DNA of 64,000 nucleotides, taken from NCBI GenBank assembly GCA_017407115.1, contig JAFQXD010000060.1, forward strand, positions 36,939 through 100,938, given 5' to 3'. The notes beneath the pieces are model-generated. The model was given only the letters and a program-made list of their open reading frames with translations, was not told where the DNA came from and made no database searches. This document shows, one piece after another, positions 19,502 to 29,366 of this stretch. Within the stretch, counting starts at the first letter, position 1. Every line of letters starts with the position of its first letter. The stretch comes from Methanobrevibacter sp. Lineage in GTDB: Archaea; Methanobacteriota; Methanobacteria; Methanobacteriales; Methanobacteriaceae. The translations under genes were made by a program, and so were the position numbers.

Positions 19502-21229
19502 TTAAGTATTTATGTAAATATTTAGGAACATGTTCTGATTGTTTCTTAAAAATTGTTTTATTGAAGTGCTGTTTGTCTTTTCAAAGACTATTTTTATTAC
19601 ATGGCCGTTGTATGTAAATTCTGTCGCATTGTCACTAAATGTTTTATTTATGTAGGTGACGGATTCTATAGCTTCTCCATTGACATAAATGTCGTATGTA
19701 CAGTTGTCCTTGAAGATTCCATAGGACTTGAATGTTGAAACATTGTCTACAAATACTTCATATGTGCATGAAACCTTGTCTCTGGATGTAATAAGGAAGT
19801 TTTCTGAAAGAGTATAGTTTTCATTGTTGATGTTGTGAACTACTCCCACACCACCAAATATTTCTTTCAAACGGCTGTTTTGAATAACAGAACCTGTTTC
19901 AAGGTCTAGTGCTTTTTTAGCTTCAATTGGCAATCTCAATATGTCAGATTCGCCAGATCTTGTTTCATTAATGGTATACTCTTCACCATCAATATACAGC
20001 GTATCATTGATGCTCACGCCTAATGTTGCCATTGCGTCTTCGGGCATTCTAATTTGGTCTGATTCATTTTCGATTGCAGTATCTATAGTGTATGGGCCTC
20101 TGGCAGATATGGAATTGCTTGGCTGGGAATTGTCTGCGTAAATGATTAGATTTCTTGAGTTTGGTTCGATTGACAATACTCCGTTGTCGAAGTGTGCCGC
20201 ACCTAAAAATGTGGAAATCATTAAAAGAAGAATCAATATTGATATAATCATTGGAAAATGGATTTTAATAAATGATCTGACAATGCTTCTTCCGGGTGTC
20301 TTTCTAAACATTGCAATGGATTGAACTATGACTTTAATAATGTAATAAATTGCAAGGATTATTCCAACTATTGTTAAAATCACGGCCAATGCCAATGGAA
20401 CAAATTTCACGAAAAATATTGTAAATAATCCTAAAATAACAAGAGACAATCCGACAATAGCCATTCTAATATAATGGCCAATGTCATCAATCATTGTTAC
20501 CCTACCGTACTTGTTAGCACGATTGATAATGGTTCGTACAACTTCGTTTGCCATTATATTCAAATCGGCAAGCGGGGACATGTCATGCTGTATTGCACCA
20601 ATGTCCACTTCCAATATCCTAATTCCCAAAACATCAGCGTCAATAACAATACCTACATCGACACCATAGTCCTTTTCAAAATTAATTTTTTTCAATATTT
20701 CCTTACGGGCCGCAAACTGTCCACTTAAAGGTTGTTCAAAAGAAATTTCAGGGAAAAAGAAATTTAAAAGCGGTTTTGCAGTCAGTTCGGTTACACGTCC
20801 ACTTTCACGGGCAAATTTAGTTTTTGTGATTTCGGCGTCGCCTTCTAGGATAGGTCTTATCATCGCTTCAACTTTTTTGGAAGTCAAATTGTAAATGTCC
20901 GCATCAATAAAAGCTATAATGTCACATTCTGCTTCTTTATAACCTGTATATAATGCTTCACCTTTTCCTTTATTGGTTTCATGAGTAATTACAATTGCAC
21001 CTGCCCTTTCGGCTTCTTCAGTAGTTCTGTCAGTGGATCCATCGTTTACGACGATGATTTCATCTACAAACGATACTTTTTTTACCACTTCGACCACTTT
21101 GGCGACAGTATCTTCCTCATTGTATGCAGGAATGATGACTGAAATCTTCTGATATTTTTTTGGTTTTTCAGTTTTTATGCCTGCCAATAGAAAAGTGAGT
21201 ATTACTAAAAACCAATACACTAAATTCAC
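19502..21229 (-). CDS. Membrane-bound GT2 glycosyltransferase with C-terminal extracytoplasmic domain
   Basis: 575 residues. A short hydrophobic N-terminus is followed by a GT-A domain (residues ~27-250) with SVIIPAYNEEDTV, EIIVVNDGSTDRT, the nucleotide-sugar motif FIDADIYN and LSGQFAARKEIL. It is related to dolichol-phosphate or glucosyl-phosphoglycerate transferases. Membrane helices follow at ~265-325 (three, rich in Ile/Val/Leu) and ~345-370. The C-terminal ~200 residues are predicted outside. They contain two similar stretches, IRMPEDAMATLGVSINDTLY and LRLPIEAKKALDLETGS, like AbrB-type swapped-hairpin or double-psi barrel halves. Donor and acceptor are unknown. The combination of GT2 with this outer domain is unusual. 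Confidence 0.7.
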   Translation of the reverse strand: MNLVYWFLVILTFLLAGIKTEKPKKYQKISVIIPAYNEEDTVAKVVEVVKKVSFVDEIIVVNDGSTDRTTEEAERAGAIVITHETNKGKGEALYTGYKEAECDIIAFIDADIYNLTSKKVEAMIRPILEGDAEITKTKFARESGRVTELTAKPLLNFFFPEISFEQPLSGQFAARKEILKKINFEKDYGVDVGIVIDADVLGIRILEVDIGAIQHDMSPLADLNIMANEVVRTIINRANKYGRVTMIDDIGHYIRMAIVGLSLVILGLFTIFFVKFVPLALAVILTIVGIILAIYYIIKVIVQSIAMFRKTPGRSIVRSFIKIHFPMIISILILLLMISTFLGAAHFDNGVLSIEPNSRNLIIYADNSQPSNSISARGPYTIDTAIENESDQIRMPEDAMATLGVSINDTLYIDGEEYTINETRSGESDILRLPIEAKKALDLETGSVIQNSRLKEIFGGVGVVHNINNENYTLSENFLITSRDKVSCTYEVFVDNVSTFKSYGIFKDNCTYDIYVNGEAIESVTYINKTFSDNATEFTYNGHVIKIVFEKTNSTSIKQFLRNNQNMFLNIYINT

Positions 21230-21355
21230 CGTATTTATTTAATTCATTAATAGATATGTAATCAAAATAAATATAAAGGTTTTCGTAAAATTGCTCATTT
21301 TTAAAGAAAAATTTTAAATTTTACATTAATCTAATAATGATTTAGGTAGAATTTT

Positions 21356-23509
21356 ATGATTGTAGATGCTTTAGAACGTGAATTGAATTTAGCCAACTGG
21401 CAGGTTAAAAAGGTAATAAAACTCATAGATGACGGAAACACCATACCATTCATTGCAAGATACAGAAAGGATGTAACTGGTTCATTGAATGATGAAACAT
21501 TAAGAAAATTTGATGAAAGATTAAAATATCTCCGGAATCTGGAAGATAAAAAACAAAAGGTTCTAAAAAGAATCGATGAGCTAGGAAAACTGGATGATGA
21601 TTTGAAAAATCAAATTCTTGCTGTCAATACATTGGTGGAACTGGGAGATTTGTACAGGCCGTATAAAAGCAAAAAACAGACAAGGGCAACAAAGGCCAAA
21701 GAGAAGGGTTTGGAGCCTCTTGCAGAAATTATTCTTGCCCAGGAGGTTAGGCAGTCCATTAAAAAAATTGCCAAAGATTATGTTGACCCTAAAAAAGATG
21801 TGAATACTCCTGAAGATGCAATCGAAGGAGCAAAAGATATAATTGCAGAGATAATATCTGACAATTCAGATTTTAGAGGCAAAATTAGAAAAAATACTTT
21901 TTTCACAGGCCAGATTGAAACTAAAGTAAAGGATAAGGAAATATCCAGCGAATACGATACCTACTACAATTACACAGAAGACATTAAAAAAATTCCTCCC
22001 CACAGAATTTTGGCCATTAACAGGGCAGAAAAGGAAGGGGTCATTAGGACCAAGATAACATGTGATGCGGATGATGTGATTAGATATCTCTCAAGGCACA
22101 CCCTAAAAAACATTTCCAAAATCCCTGAAAAAATTGAATATAACAAATTCACAACTCCGATTATAAAGGAATCCATTGACGATGCCTATAAAAGGCTGAT
22201 TGCTCCTGCGGTTGAGCGAGAGCTAAGAAACTATTTAACCCAAAAGGCTGAAGAAAAATCAATAGAGGTATTTGCTTCAAACTTAAACCAGGTTTTAATG
22301 GAATCTCCACTTGTAGGAAAGACAATTTTGGGATGGGACCCCGCTTTCAGGACAGGATGTAAATTGGCAATCATTGACGAGACAGGAAAAGTTCTCGACA
22401 CAGCCTTAATTTATCCGACAGCTCCTCAAAATAAGGTAAAAGAATCCATTAAAACGGTTCGAGATTTAATTGAGAGGTATGGCATTAATGTAATAGCTAT
22501 TGGAAATGGAACAGCTTCAAGAGAATCAGAAGAAATCGTGGCTGAAATAATCAAAGGAACAAATGTCGAGTACATAATAGTTAATGAGGCTGGAGCATCT
22601 GTTTATTCGGCTTCAAAACTGGCTGATGAGGAATTTCCTGATTTTTCTGAAGGGGAACGCAGTGCAGTTTCTATTGCAAGACGCCTTCAAGACCCGCTTG
22701 CGGAACTTGTAAAGATTGATCCGAAATCCATTGGTGTTGGGCAATATCAGCATGATATGAATCAAAAGCAGCTCTCCGAGTCTTTGGATGGGGTTGTTGA
22801 AAAAGTTGTAAACGAAGTTGGCGTAGACCTGAACACCGCATCCTATAGCCTGTTAAATCATGTATCCGGAATTGGAAAAACAACAGCTCAAAATATTGTC
22901 GAATATAGGGATGAAAACGGCAGTTTTTCTAATAGAAAAGAGCTATTGAATGTTAAAAAGTTAGGCAAAAAGACATTTGAGCAATGTGCTGGTTTTGTAA
23001 AAATAGACAATCCCGACTATCCTCTGGACAATACCACAATCCATCCTGAATCCTATGGTGCCACCAATAAACTGTTAAAGAAATTAAACTGTACGGTAAA
23101 CGACATAGGTTCAAGCAGTTTAAAACTTGATAATCTTGATTTGGAAAATCTTTCAGATGAGTTGGATATAGGTTTGGAAACTTTAAAGGACATTGTTTGT
23201 GAGCTAAAAAAACCAGGTCGTGATCCTCGTGAAGACATGCCAAAACCAATTTTAAGAAAAAATGTCTTGTCAATTGAAGATCTGGAAGAGGGTATGATAA
23301 TGCAGGGAACAGTAAGAAACATTGTCGATTTCGGTGCATTTGTTGATATTGGGGTTCATCAGGACGGTTTGGTTCATATTTCACAATTGGTTGAGAATCA
23401 ATTTGTAAAACACCCTCTGGATATTGTAAGTGTAGGCGAGATTGTAGATGTGAAAGTTCTAGACGTTGATTTGTCAAGGAATAGAATTCAATTATCAATG
23501 ATTATTTAA
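21356..23509 (+). CDS. tex: Tex-family RNA-binding transcription accessory protein
   Basis: 717 residues, the usual Tex length. Modules in order: N-terminal Tex helices (PFIARYRKDVTG, SKKQTRATKAKEKGLEPLA); a YqgF-like RNase H fold (residues ~320-440: LGWDPAFRTGCKLAIID, IAIGNGTASRESE, VNEAGASVYSAS); helix-hairpin-helix motifs (LNHVSGIGKTTAQNIVEYR and a second, residues ~500-560); and a C-terminal S1 domain (residues ~640-715: MQGTVRNIVDFGAFVDIGVHQDGLVHISQL). Tex binds nucleic acid and associates with transcription in bacteria; its archaeal role is not defined. The 3' end overlaps the convergent regulator gene by 4 bases. Confidence 0.87.
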   Translation: MIVDALERELNLANWQVKKVIKLIDDGNTIPFIARYRKDVTGSLNDETLRKFDERLKYLRNLEDKKQKVLKRIDELGKLDDDLKNQILAVNTLVELGDLYRPYKSKKQTRATKAKEKGLEPLAEIILAQEVRQSIKKIAKDYVDPKKDVNTPEDAIEGAKDIIAEIISDNSDFRGKIRKNTFFTGQIETKVKDKEISSEYDTYYNYTEDIKKIPPHRILAINRAEKEGVIRTKITCDADDVIRYLSRHTLKNISKIPEKIEYNKFTTPIIKESIDDAYKRLIAPAVERELRNYLTQKAEEKSIEVFASNLNQVLMESPLVGKTILGWDPAFRTGCKLAIIDETGKVLDTALIYPTAPQNKVKESIKTVRDLIERYGINVIAIGNGTASRESEEIVAEIIKGTNVEYIIVNEAGASVYSASKLADEEFPDFSEGERSAVSIARRLQDPLAELVKIDPKSIGVGQYQHDMNQKQLSESLDGVVEKVVNEVGVDLNTASYSLLNHVSGIGKTTAQNIVEYRDENGSFSNRKELLNVKKLGKKTFEQCAGFVKIDNPDYPLDNTTIHPESYGATNKLLKKLNCTVNDIGSSSLKLDNLDLENLSDELDIGLETLKDIVCELKKPGRDPREDMPKPILRKNVLSIEDLEEGMIMQGTVRNIVDFGAFVDIGVHQDGLVHISQLVENQFVKHPLDIVSVGEIVDVKVLDVDLSRNRIQLSMII

Positions 23510-23928
23510 ATTTCTAATTTAATCTCATCAAATGTAAGATAGGGGATTTTACTGTTTTTAATACCTGTTTCAAATTTTATAAATCCTTCATCTTCTAGTC
23601 TTTTTACTTTTGGTTGGATGTTACTTACATCTTTATTAATTTTATTTGCTAAATCTCTAATACTTCTAGGTTTTTCGTGTTTAATTGTATTTAATATAAT
23701 TAAATCTAAGTCAGATAAAGATAATTTGTTTGTGATTAAACTTTCAGTTGTTTCAATTGTTTCATCTAAATTATCTTTGTAATATTTCCAATTCTGCAAG
23801 TCTACATACATTTTCATATTATTTGTTCTTTCAAATAATTTTTCTAATTCATTAATTGATTTGTATGTTTCTTCCATTTCTTTGATAAATTCAATTCCAC
23901 TTTGTTTTTTAACTAGAGTTATAATCAT
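23506..23928 (-). CDS. Winged-helix DNA-binding protein, HVO_A0114-like (putative antitoxin/regulator)
   Basis: 140 residues. The N-terminal half is a charged helical region (KEMEETYKSINELEKLFERT). Residues ~72-130 form a winged helix: LSDLDLIILNTI, then RSIRDLANKINKDVSNIQPKVKRLEDEGFIKFE. The C-terminal IPYLTFDEIKLEI matches the ending typical of the HVO_A0114 DNA-binding family. It overlaps the upstream 91-residue gene by 4 bases, so the two are translationally coupled. As the second gene of a two-gene unit it may be the antitoxin and autorepressor; this is inference from organisation. Confidence 0.65.
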   Translation of the reverse strand: MIITLVKKQSGIEFIKEMEETYKSINELEKLFERTNNMKMYVDLQNWKYYKDNLDETIETTESLITNKLSLSDLDLIILNTIKHEKPRSIRDLANKINKDVSNIQPKVKRLEDEGFIKFETGIKNSKIPYLTFDEIKLEI

Positions 23929-24200
23929 TTTAACAACTCCATTAATTCATCAATATTAAATCGATGAGTAATATTAATGTATTCTTTTATTATTTCAAAA
24001 ATTTCATTTTGGTTTTGCTTTCCTAACATTACTTTACATGAATGCTCTTCTGGTTTTGGGTGAATATGCACCTTATTTATATGGTAATTGTCAATTAATA
24101 TGTTATCGGGCATGATAATAATTGACCATCCATTAGGCGTATTTGCCGAATAAATAAGTTTGTCGCCCATCATTATTTTATTTTGAGTTTTTCTTGACAT
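23925..24200 (-). CDS. TumE/DUF6516-like small protein (putative toxin)
   Basis: 91 residues, first gene of a coupled pair. The sequence (IIMPDNILIDNYHINKVHIHPKPEEH, then a C-terminal helical IIKEYINITHRFNIDELMELL) resembles the DUF6516/TumE family, whose members often adjoin HVO_A0114-type winged-helix genes and are annotated as toxin-antitoxin components. The conserved HxxKVHxHP-type core could be catalytic, but no activity can be read from sequence. Upstream on the minus strand are AAGGAATATAATG (ribosome binding site) and a TATA-like AATATATAAATA. The purE promoter lies divergently in the same 180-bp gap. Confidence 0.55.
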   Translation of the reverse strand: MSRKTQNKIMMGDKLIYSANTPNGWSIIIMPDNILIDNYHINKVHIHPKPEEHSCKVMLGKQNQNEIFEIIKEYINITHRFNIDELMELLK

Positions 24201-24380
24201 GTATCATTATATTCCTTATATTATTTATATATTTGTTGGTTTTATTACAACACAATTATATATGTTTATATAAATTTTACAATACTAAATCAATTTTCTA
24301 TGCCAATATAAATATTCAAATTTATTAAGGACTTTTGATAAAATATTGTATATTTATAATTATATTATAGAAGGGATTTA

Positions 24381-25409
24381 ATGACACCAAAGATAATGAT
24401 AATTCTTGGAAGTGGTTCAGATATTGCTATTGCAGAAAAAGCGATGGACATTTTAGACAAACTTGAGATACCATACAGTCTAAAAATCGCATCTGCCCAC
24501 AGAACTCCTAATCTTATACGAGAAATAGTAACTCAAGGCAGCAATGCCGGAATTGAAGTATTTATTGGAATTGCAGGACTTGCGGCACATTTGCCTGGTG
24601 CAATTGCGGCCTATACGCCAAGACCAGTTATTGGGGTACCGGTAGATGTAAAAACTGGAGGTATTGATGCATTACAGTCAATTGTTCAGATGCCTTATCC
24701 TTCTCCTATTTCAACTGTTGGAATCGATAGAGGAGATAATGCTGCAATATTGGCCGCTCAATTTATTGCTCTTCACGATGAAGACCTGCGTCAAAGATTA
24801 ATAGATTTAAGATGGGAATATGCCGAAAAAGTTTATAATAGCAATGAGGAAATCGTTCAAAAAATTGAAAGGCCATTCATTCAAAACGATTTTTTAAGGA
24901 TTAAAAATCTTGAAATAAATGGTGTGAAAATCGAAGAAAATGCAGCGGAGGTCAGCTGTAAAAATATCGATGCTGAAGTTGCAATCATCGTTGGAAGACA
25001 AACAGATTTGCCTATTGCCAGAAATGCAGGTATTATTCTTGATAGGCTCAAAATTAGTTATGATATCAAGGTTGTCTGTCCAATCAGATCCACTAAAAAA
25101 TTCACTAATTATGTTAAATGCATGAAAAAAGCAAAAATATTCATTGGAATCAGTTCCAATTCATCACAGGTTACAGGCGGAATTGTAGGACTTACAGAAA
25201 AGCCGGTAATTGGGGTCCCATGCACTAATGAAAATGGGGATGATTATATGCTAACCACTGTAAGCATGCCTCCTGGCGTGCCTGTTGCAACTGTCGGAAT
25301 TAATAACGGAAAGAATGCTGCGGTTATTGCTGGTGAAATCCTTGCTATAGCCAACCCTGATATTACAGAACTTTTAGGAAAATTAAAGGACAAAAAGATT
25401 AACTTATAG
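24381..25409 (+). CDS. purE: N5-CAIR mutase/AIR carboxylase-type PurE with a second, degenerate PurE domain
   Basis: 342 residues, twice the ~160 of ordinary PurE. The protein converts aminoimidazole ribotide intermediates to CAIR in purine synthesis. Domain 1 (residues 1-~160) has all key motifs: GSGSD (10-14), SAHRTP with catalytic His40, and [23 protein letters not shown]. Domain 2 (~205-340) repeats the same fold order but reads GRQTD in place of GSGSD and CPIRST in place of SAHRTP, so the catalytic histidine is gone, while [23 protein letters not shown] keeps the third motif's shape. Domain 2 is probably structural or regulatory. UbiD follows after 7 bases. Confidence 0.85.
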   Translation: MTPKIMIILGSGSDIAIAEKAMDILDKLEIPYSLKIASAHRTPNLIREIVTQGSNAGIEVFIGIAGLAAHLPGAIAAYTPRPVIGVPVDVKTGGIDALQSIVQMPYPSPISTVGIDRGDNAAILAAQFIALHDEDLRQRLIDLRWEYAEKVYNSNEEIVQKIERPFIQNDFLRIKNLEINGVKIEENAAEVSCKNIDAEVAIIVGRQTDLPIARNAGIILDRLKISYDIKVVCPIRSTKKFTNYVKCMKKAKIFIGISSNSSQVTGGIVGLTEKPVIGVPCTNENGDDYMLTTVSMPPGVPVATVGINNGKNAAVIAGEILAIANPDITELLGKLKDKKINL

Positions 25410-25416
25410 TGATAAC

Positions 25417-26670
25417 ATGAAAATTGATGATAATAACATAATCGAGATAACAGATGAGCTTTCAGATGAATTTGAAGTGGCGAAAGTCTTAAGGCAATAC
25501 CCGAAAGACACTGTCATTGTTAGGAATGTAAAAGGTTTTGACATGCCGGTTATTTCCGGAATTTGCAATACCAGGGATAAAATAGCCAAATCCATCAATT
25601 GTGAAGTGAGTGAGATTACAGAAAAAATCATTGAAGCAATGGAAAAACCAGTTAAAGTAGATAAATTCACTGATTTTTCAGATTATGAAACTAGTGAAGT
25701 TGACTTGGGAAAAATACCAATTTTAACTCACTATAAAAGAGATGGCGGAGCTTATATCACTGCAGGCGTTGTATTTGCACGTGACCCTGAAACAGGTATT
25801 CAAAACGCATCTATTCACAGAATGATGGTTTTGGATAACAAAAGACTGGTCATCAGGATAGTTCCAAGAAATCTTTACACCTATTTCCAAAGGGCTCAAA
25901 AGTTAGGTCAGGATTTGGATATTGCAATAGCCATTGGAATGGATCCTGCGATTTTACTTGCAAGCACAACTTCAATTCCAATCGATTATGATGAAATGGA
26001 TGTGGCCAATGCATTTAAAGACGGTAATCTTGAACTGATCAAATGCGGCGATTTGAACGTTCCTCAGGCAGACATAATTCTCGAAGGTAAGATTTCCGTA
26101 ACAGAAACAGTTGCTGAAGGACCTTTCGTTGATTTGACCGATACCTATGACATCATTCGTGACCAGCCGATAATCAACCTGGAAACCATGCACATTAAAA
26201 AGGATGCGGTTTATCATGCAATTATCCCAGCAGGATTTGAACATAAGCTATTACAAGGCCTTCCACAAGAGCCAAGAATATTTAAAGCTGTCAAAAATGC
26301 AGTTCCTACAGTTGAAAATGTTGTTTTGACAGAAGGAGGATGTTGCTGGTTGCATGCAGTTGTATCCATTAGAAAACAGACTGAAGGGGATGGAAAAAAT
26401 GCCATTATGGCGGCATTGTCCGCTCACCCGTCACTCAAACATTGTGTTGTAGTCGACACAGACGTCAATGTGTTTGATGCCGAGGATGTTGAATATGCAA
26501 TATCTACACGTGTGAAAGGTGATAGGGATATCATGATAGTCCCTAATGTACGCGGTTCTTCACTTGACCCTGTGGCTGAAAGTGATGGAACAACTACAAA
26601 AATAGGTGTGGATGCAACCAAATCACTAAAAACCTTAGAAAAATTCGAAAGAGTAAGTTTTGGAGAATAA
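25417..26670 (+). CDS. UbiD-family decarboxylase
   Basis: 417 residues, typical of archaeal UbiD. The family uses prenylated FMN for reversible decarboxylation. The sequence shows [58 protein letters not shown] and [12 protein letters not shown], with the late [17 protein letters not shown] carrying the conserved acidic residues. In archaea a UbiD homolog has been shown to be anhydromevalonate phosphate decarboxylase of the modified mevalonate pathway, which makes the isoprenoids of archaeal lipids. That is the likeliest role here but cannot be separated from other UbiD activities by reading alone. It is in one unit with purE. Confidence 0.78.
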   Translation: MKIDDNNIIEITDELSDEFEVAKVLRQYPKDTVIVRNVKGFDMPVISGICNTRDKIAKSINCEVSEITEKIIEAMEKPVKVDKFTDFSDYETSEVDLGKIPILTHYKRDGGAYITAGVVFARDPETGIQNASIHRMMVLDNKRLVIRIVPRNLYTYFQRAQKLGQDLDIAIAIGMDPAILLASTTSIPIDYDEMDVANAFKDGNLELIKCGDLNVPQADIILEGKISVTETVAEGPFVDLTDTYDIIRDQPIINLETMHIKKDAVYHAIIPAGFEHKLLQGLPQEPRIFKAVKNAVPTVENVVLTEGGCCWLHAVVSIRKQTEGDGKNAIMAALSAHPSLKHCVVVDTDVNVFDAEDVEYAISTRVKGDRDIMIVPNVRGSSLDPVAESDGTTTKIGVDATKSLKTLEKFERVSFGE

Positions 26671-26769
26671 AACTACTCTTATATTTTTATATTTAAAATA
26701 ACCATCACTTTAACTAACAATAAAGCTTTCCAGTATTTTTCATGCCGTAATATTCACTTAATCTTTGAA

Positions 26770-28008
26770 TTAAATAGTGTACAGGTTGCCGTAATTATAA
26801 AGTTTAATGTCATCCGGAACTTTATAGATAATATTTTTTGTATCGAAAATAACTGGATTTTTCATTTTTTTGCTGATTAACTCATAATCCGGATGTTTGA
26901 ATTCATTGTGGTCGCATAAAATAAGTATTAGGTCAGCGCCATCAATGGCATCGGCAAAACATACAAGGTTGTCTCTTTCAATGTGAGGGTCATGAATTGC
27001 GATTTCGTATCCGTCCCCTTCAAGTTCAGCTATTATTTCATAGGCAGGGCTTTCCCTGTCGTCACCGGTATTTCCCTTATAGGAAATGCCCAGAACTGCA
27101 ATTTTACCTGAAGGAACTATTTTTCTTACGTATTCACATACGAATGCAGGCATGGAATTGTTTGTGTCACGTGCCAGTTTAATTATTTTTGCGGTTTCAG
27201 GCGCTTTTGCATAAATGAAGTAAGGATCAATTGCAAGGCAGTGTCCTCCAACACCGGGTCCTGGTGAGTGTATGTTTACTCTTGGATGTTTGTTTGCCAT
27301 TTTAATTACATCCAATGCATTAACACCGATTTCAGCACAGATTTTTGCAAGTTCATTTGCCAGTGCAATGTTAACATCTCTGAATGTGTTTTCCATGCAT
27401 TTTGATAATTCAGCAGTTTTTGCTTCAGTAAGCATCAGATATCCTTCAACAAATTGCCCATATACTTCACTGGCCTTGACACTGCACTCGGGTGTAACTC
27501 CTCCGATTATGCGGTCATTGTGAACAAGCTCTTCCAAAATGCGGCCCGGAAGAACTCTTTCAGGGCAGTGTGCAAGATACAGGTCCTCACCAATTGTAAA
27601 GCCCGCTTCTTCAAAAATAGGTTTGATGACTTCATCGGTTGACATAGGAGCTATTGTTGATTCGATGATAACTGTATTTCCTTTTTCCAAATAGGGAATT
27701 ATAGTTTTACATGCAGTAATGACATAGCTCAAATCACAGCTGTAGTTTTCAATGATATATGGGGTAGGCACTGTAATGATAAAGGCATCCGCTTTTTCGG
27801 GAGTCAATGAAGCTTTGTATGTATTTTTTCTAACGGATTTCTTGATGATGTCGGCTATCCCTGGCTCTTCAATGTGTATAATTCCTTTATTCAAGTTATT
27901 TATCATTTCTTCGTTGATGTCCACTCCAACAACTTCGCAATGGCTTCTGGAAAACAATGCGGCTGTTGGAAGTCCGATATAGCCTTGACCCATAATGCAT
28001 ACTTTCAT
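26770..28008 (-). CDS. wecC: Nucleotide-sugar dehydrogenase, WecC-like (UDP-N-acetylmannosaminuronate type)
   Basis: About 412 residues of the UDP-glucose/UDP-ManNAc dehydrogenase family, oxidising a UDP-sugar at C6 with two NAD+. N-terminal Rossmann motif VCIMGQGYIGLPTAALF; central APMSTDEVIKP and HCPERVLPGRILEELVHNDRIIGG; NAD-linked second domain with VNIHSPGPGVGGHCLAIDPYF holding the catalytic Cys; C-terminal LGISYKGNTGDDRESPAYEI. The frame opens at ATG 28023, but GGGAGTT within those first codons is a good ribosome binding site for ATG 28008, where family members begin. It is divergent from rfbD; the product is likely a building block for the cell-surface glycan made by the genes that follow. 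Confidence 0.82.
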   Translation of the reverse strand: MKVCIMGQGYIGLPTAALFSRSHCEVVGVDINEEMINNLNKGIIHIEEPGIADIIKKSVRKNTYKASLTPEKADAFIITVPTPYIIENYSCDLSYVITACKTIIPYLEKGNTVIIESTIAPMSTDEVIKPIFEEAGFTIGEDLYLAHCPERVLPGRILEELVHNDRIIGGVTPECSVKASEVYGQFVEGYLMLTEAKTAELSKCMENTFRDVNIALANELAKICAEIGVNALDVIKMANKHPRVNIHSPGPGVGGHCLAIDPYFIYAKAPETAKIIKLARDTNNSMPAFVCEYVRKIVPSGKIAVLGISYKGNTGDDRESPAYEIIAELEGDGYEIAIHDPHIERDNLVCFADAIDGADLILILCDHNEFKHPDYELISKKMKNPVIFDTKNIIYKVPDDIKLYNYGNLYTI

Positions 28009-28021
28009 AATTATAACTCCC

Positions 28022-28039
28022 ATTTTAAATATTTAAAAT
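28022..28039. promoter_or_regulatory. 18-bp AT palindrome between divergent sugar genes
   Basis: ATTTTAAATATTTAAAAT is a perfect palindrome just upstream of the wecC start and about 40 bp before rfbD. Its AT-only composition means it could simply be overlapping box-A sequence. Confidence 0.3.
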
Positions 28040-28079
28040 AATATATATTTATCCATATATAAAGTTTTAAGGGATTATT

Positions 28080-28919
28080 ATGAAAATTTTAATTACAGGC
28101 TCTAATGGGATGTTAGGCCATGACTTAATCGAAGTTTTAAAGGATAATCATGAATTGGTCTTGACAACCTCCAAAACATTGGACATAACGGATAAAAACA
28201 AAACAATTGATATTATTAAAGAAAACAATCCTGATGTTGTTATCAATTCCGCAGCATATACAGATGTTGATGGATGTGAGACCAATCAGGATTTGGCCTA
28301 TGCGGTAAATGGTGAAGGCGTTAAAAATTTAGCTTTGGCATGCAAGGAAGTTGACTGTCCTTTGGTTCATATCAGTACCGATTATGTGTTTGATGGAACA
28401 GCAAGAGATCCGATTGCCGAAGATGGTGAAATAGGCCCTATTAGTATTTATGGCAAAAGCAAGCTTAAAGGGGAAGAGGCCATTCAGGAAATATTGGACA
28501 AATACTTTATTGTGCGTACTGCATGGCTGTATGGCATTAACGGTAAGAATTTTCCAAAAACAATGCTTGAATTGGCTAAAAATCATTCTGAAATCACAGT
28601 TGTTTATGATGAGGTTGGAACTCCTACATATACGCCTGATCTAGCTCAGGCAATTTCCAAGCTAATTGAAACTGATTATTATGGAATATATCATATTACC
28701 AATTCAGGAAGCTGCTGCTGGTGTGAATTTGCAAAGTATATCTTTGAAATTGCAGGATATGACGTTAATGTGGTTCCAGTAACTGCATCGGAGTTTTCAA
28801 GACCGGCTCCAAGGCCAAGTTATTCTGTATTGAAAAATAAAAAATGGCTGGATAATGGATTTGAGCCTTTAAGAGATTATAAGGAAGCTATAAGCGAATA
28901 TGTAGAGTTGATTAAATGA
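28080..28919 (+). CDS. rfbD: dTDP-4-dehydrorhamnose reductase
   Basis: 279 residues, last enzyme of dTDP-L-rhamnose synthesis. Rossmann motif ITGSNGMLGHDLI at the N-terminus; INSAAYTDVDGCE; HISTDYVFDG with the active-site Thr; SIYGKSKLKGEEAI with the catalytic Tyr-xxx-Lys; and the substrate region VRTAWLYGINGKNFPKTML. The gene is first in a six-gene run (rfbD, barnase, barstar, rfbA, rfbC, rfbB). Its stop overlaps the next start by 4 bases. Confidence 0.88.
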   Translation: MKILITGSNGMLGHDLIEVLKDNHELVLTTSKTLDITDKNKTIDIIKENNPDVVINSAAYTDVDGCETNQDLAYAVNGEGVKNLALACKEVDCPLVHISTDYVFDGTARDPIAEDGEIGPISIYGKSKLKGEEAIQEILDKYFIVRTAWLYGINGKNFPKTMLELAKNHSEITVVYDEVGTPTYTPDLAQAISKLIETDYYGIYHITNSGSCCWCEFAKYIFEIAGYDVNVVPVTASEFSRPAPRPSYSVLKNKKWLDNGFEPLRDYKEAISEYVELIK

Positions 28920-29365
28920 ATAAAAAAATGATGTTCCTGATTGCAATTGTAATCGCATTGTTTACTATCGGTTTTGCAAGCGCAGGATTTTTTGATTTTT
29001 TTAACTTTGGGGATGATTCATCTTCAGTCACTGTTGTTGAAGATGGCCAATACTGCACAGTGAACGAAGTGGCGGCTTACATTAAACAGTTTCACAAGCT
29101 TCCAAGCAATTACATAACTAAAGATGAAGCCAGAGCTCTTGGATGGCAGGGAGGCCCACTCAGTAAATATGCTCCTGGAAAAAGCATAGGCGGGGATGTG
29201 TTTACCAACAGGCAGCACGTGCTTCCCGACAGCGATTCAGAATACATTGAATGTGACATCAACGCCAACGGAACCGCCAGAGGGGCTGAAAGAATTGTCT
29301 ACAATACTGGCAATTTTAAAGTTTACTATACTTCAGACCATTATAATTCATTCGTAGAGGTTTAA
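28916..29365 (+). CDS. Secreted barnase-family ribonuclease
   Basis: 149 residues: a signal peptide (MNKKMMF, hydrophobic core, cleavage near FASA, residue 23) plus a ~105-residue barnase domain. It aligns closely with barnase by reading: HKLPSNYITKDEARALGW, then GKSIGGDVFTNR, and a C-terminal YYTSDHYNSF. All active-site equivalents are present: Lys69 (barnase K27), Glu112 (E73), Arg122 (R83), Arg126 (R87) and His142 (H102), so it should be an active guanyl-preferring RNase. Its start overlaps the rfbD stop (ATGA), and the barstar-like inhibitor starts 1 base after its stop. The role (competition, nutrient recovery or a toxin-immunity pair) is inference. Confidence 0.88.
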   Translation: MNKKMMFLIAIVIALFTIGFASAGFFDFFNFGDDSSSVTVVEDGQYCTVNEVAAYIKQFHKLPSNYITKDEARALGWQGGPLSKYAPGKSIGGDVFTNRQHVLPDSDSEYIECDINANGTARGAERIVYNTGNFKVYYTSDHYNSFVEV

Positions 29366-29366
29366 A

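Noticed and set aside
22671..23498. Minus-strand frames opposite tex
   Set aside because: They lie fully within a well-supported gene and show no family pattern or start signal.
28022..28039. AT palindrome as a firm operator
   Set aside because: Perfect symmetry of A/T-only sequence is common in this genome and overlaps likely TATA elements, so it is kept only as a weak feature.
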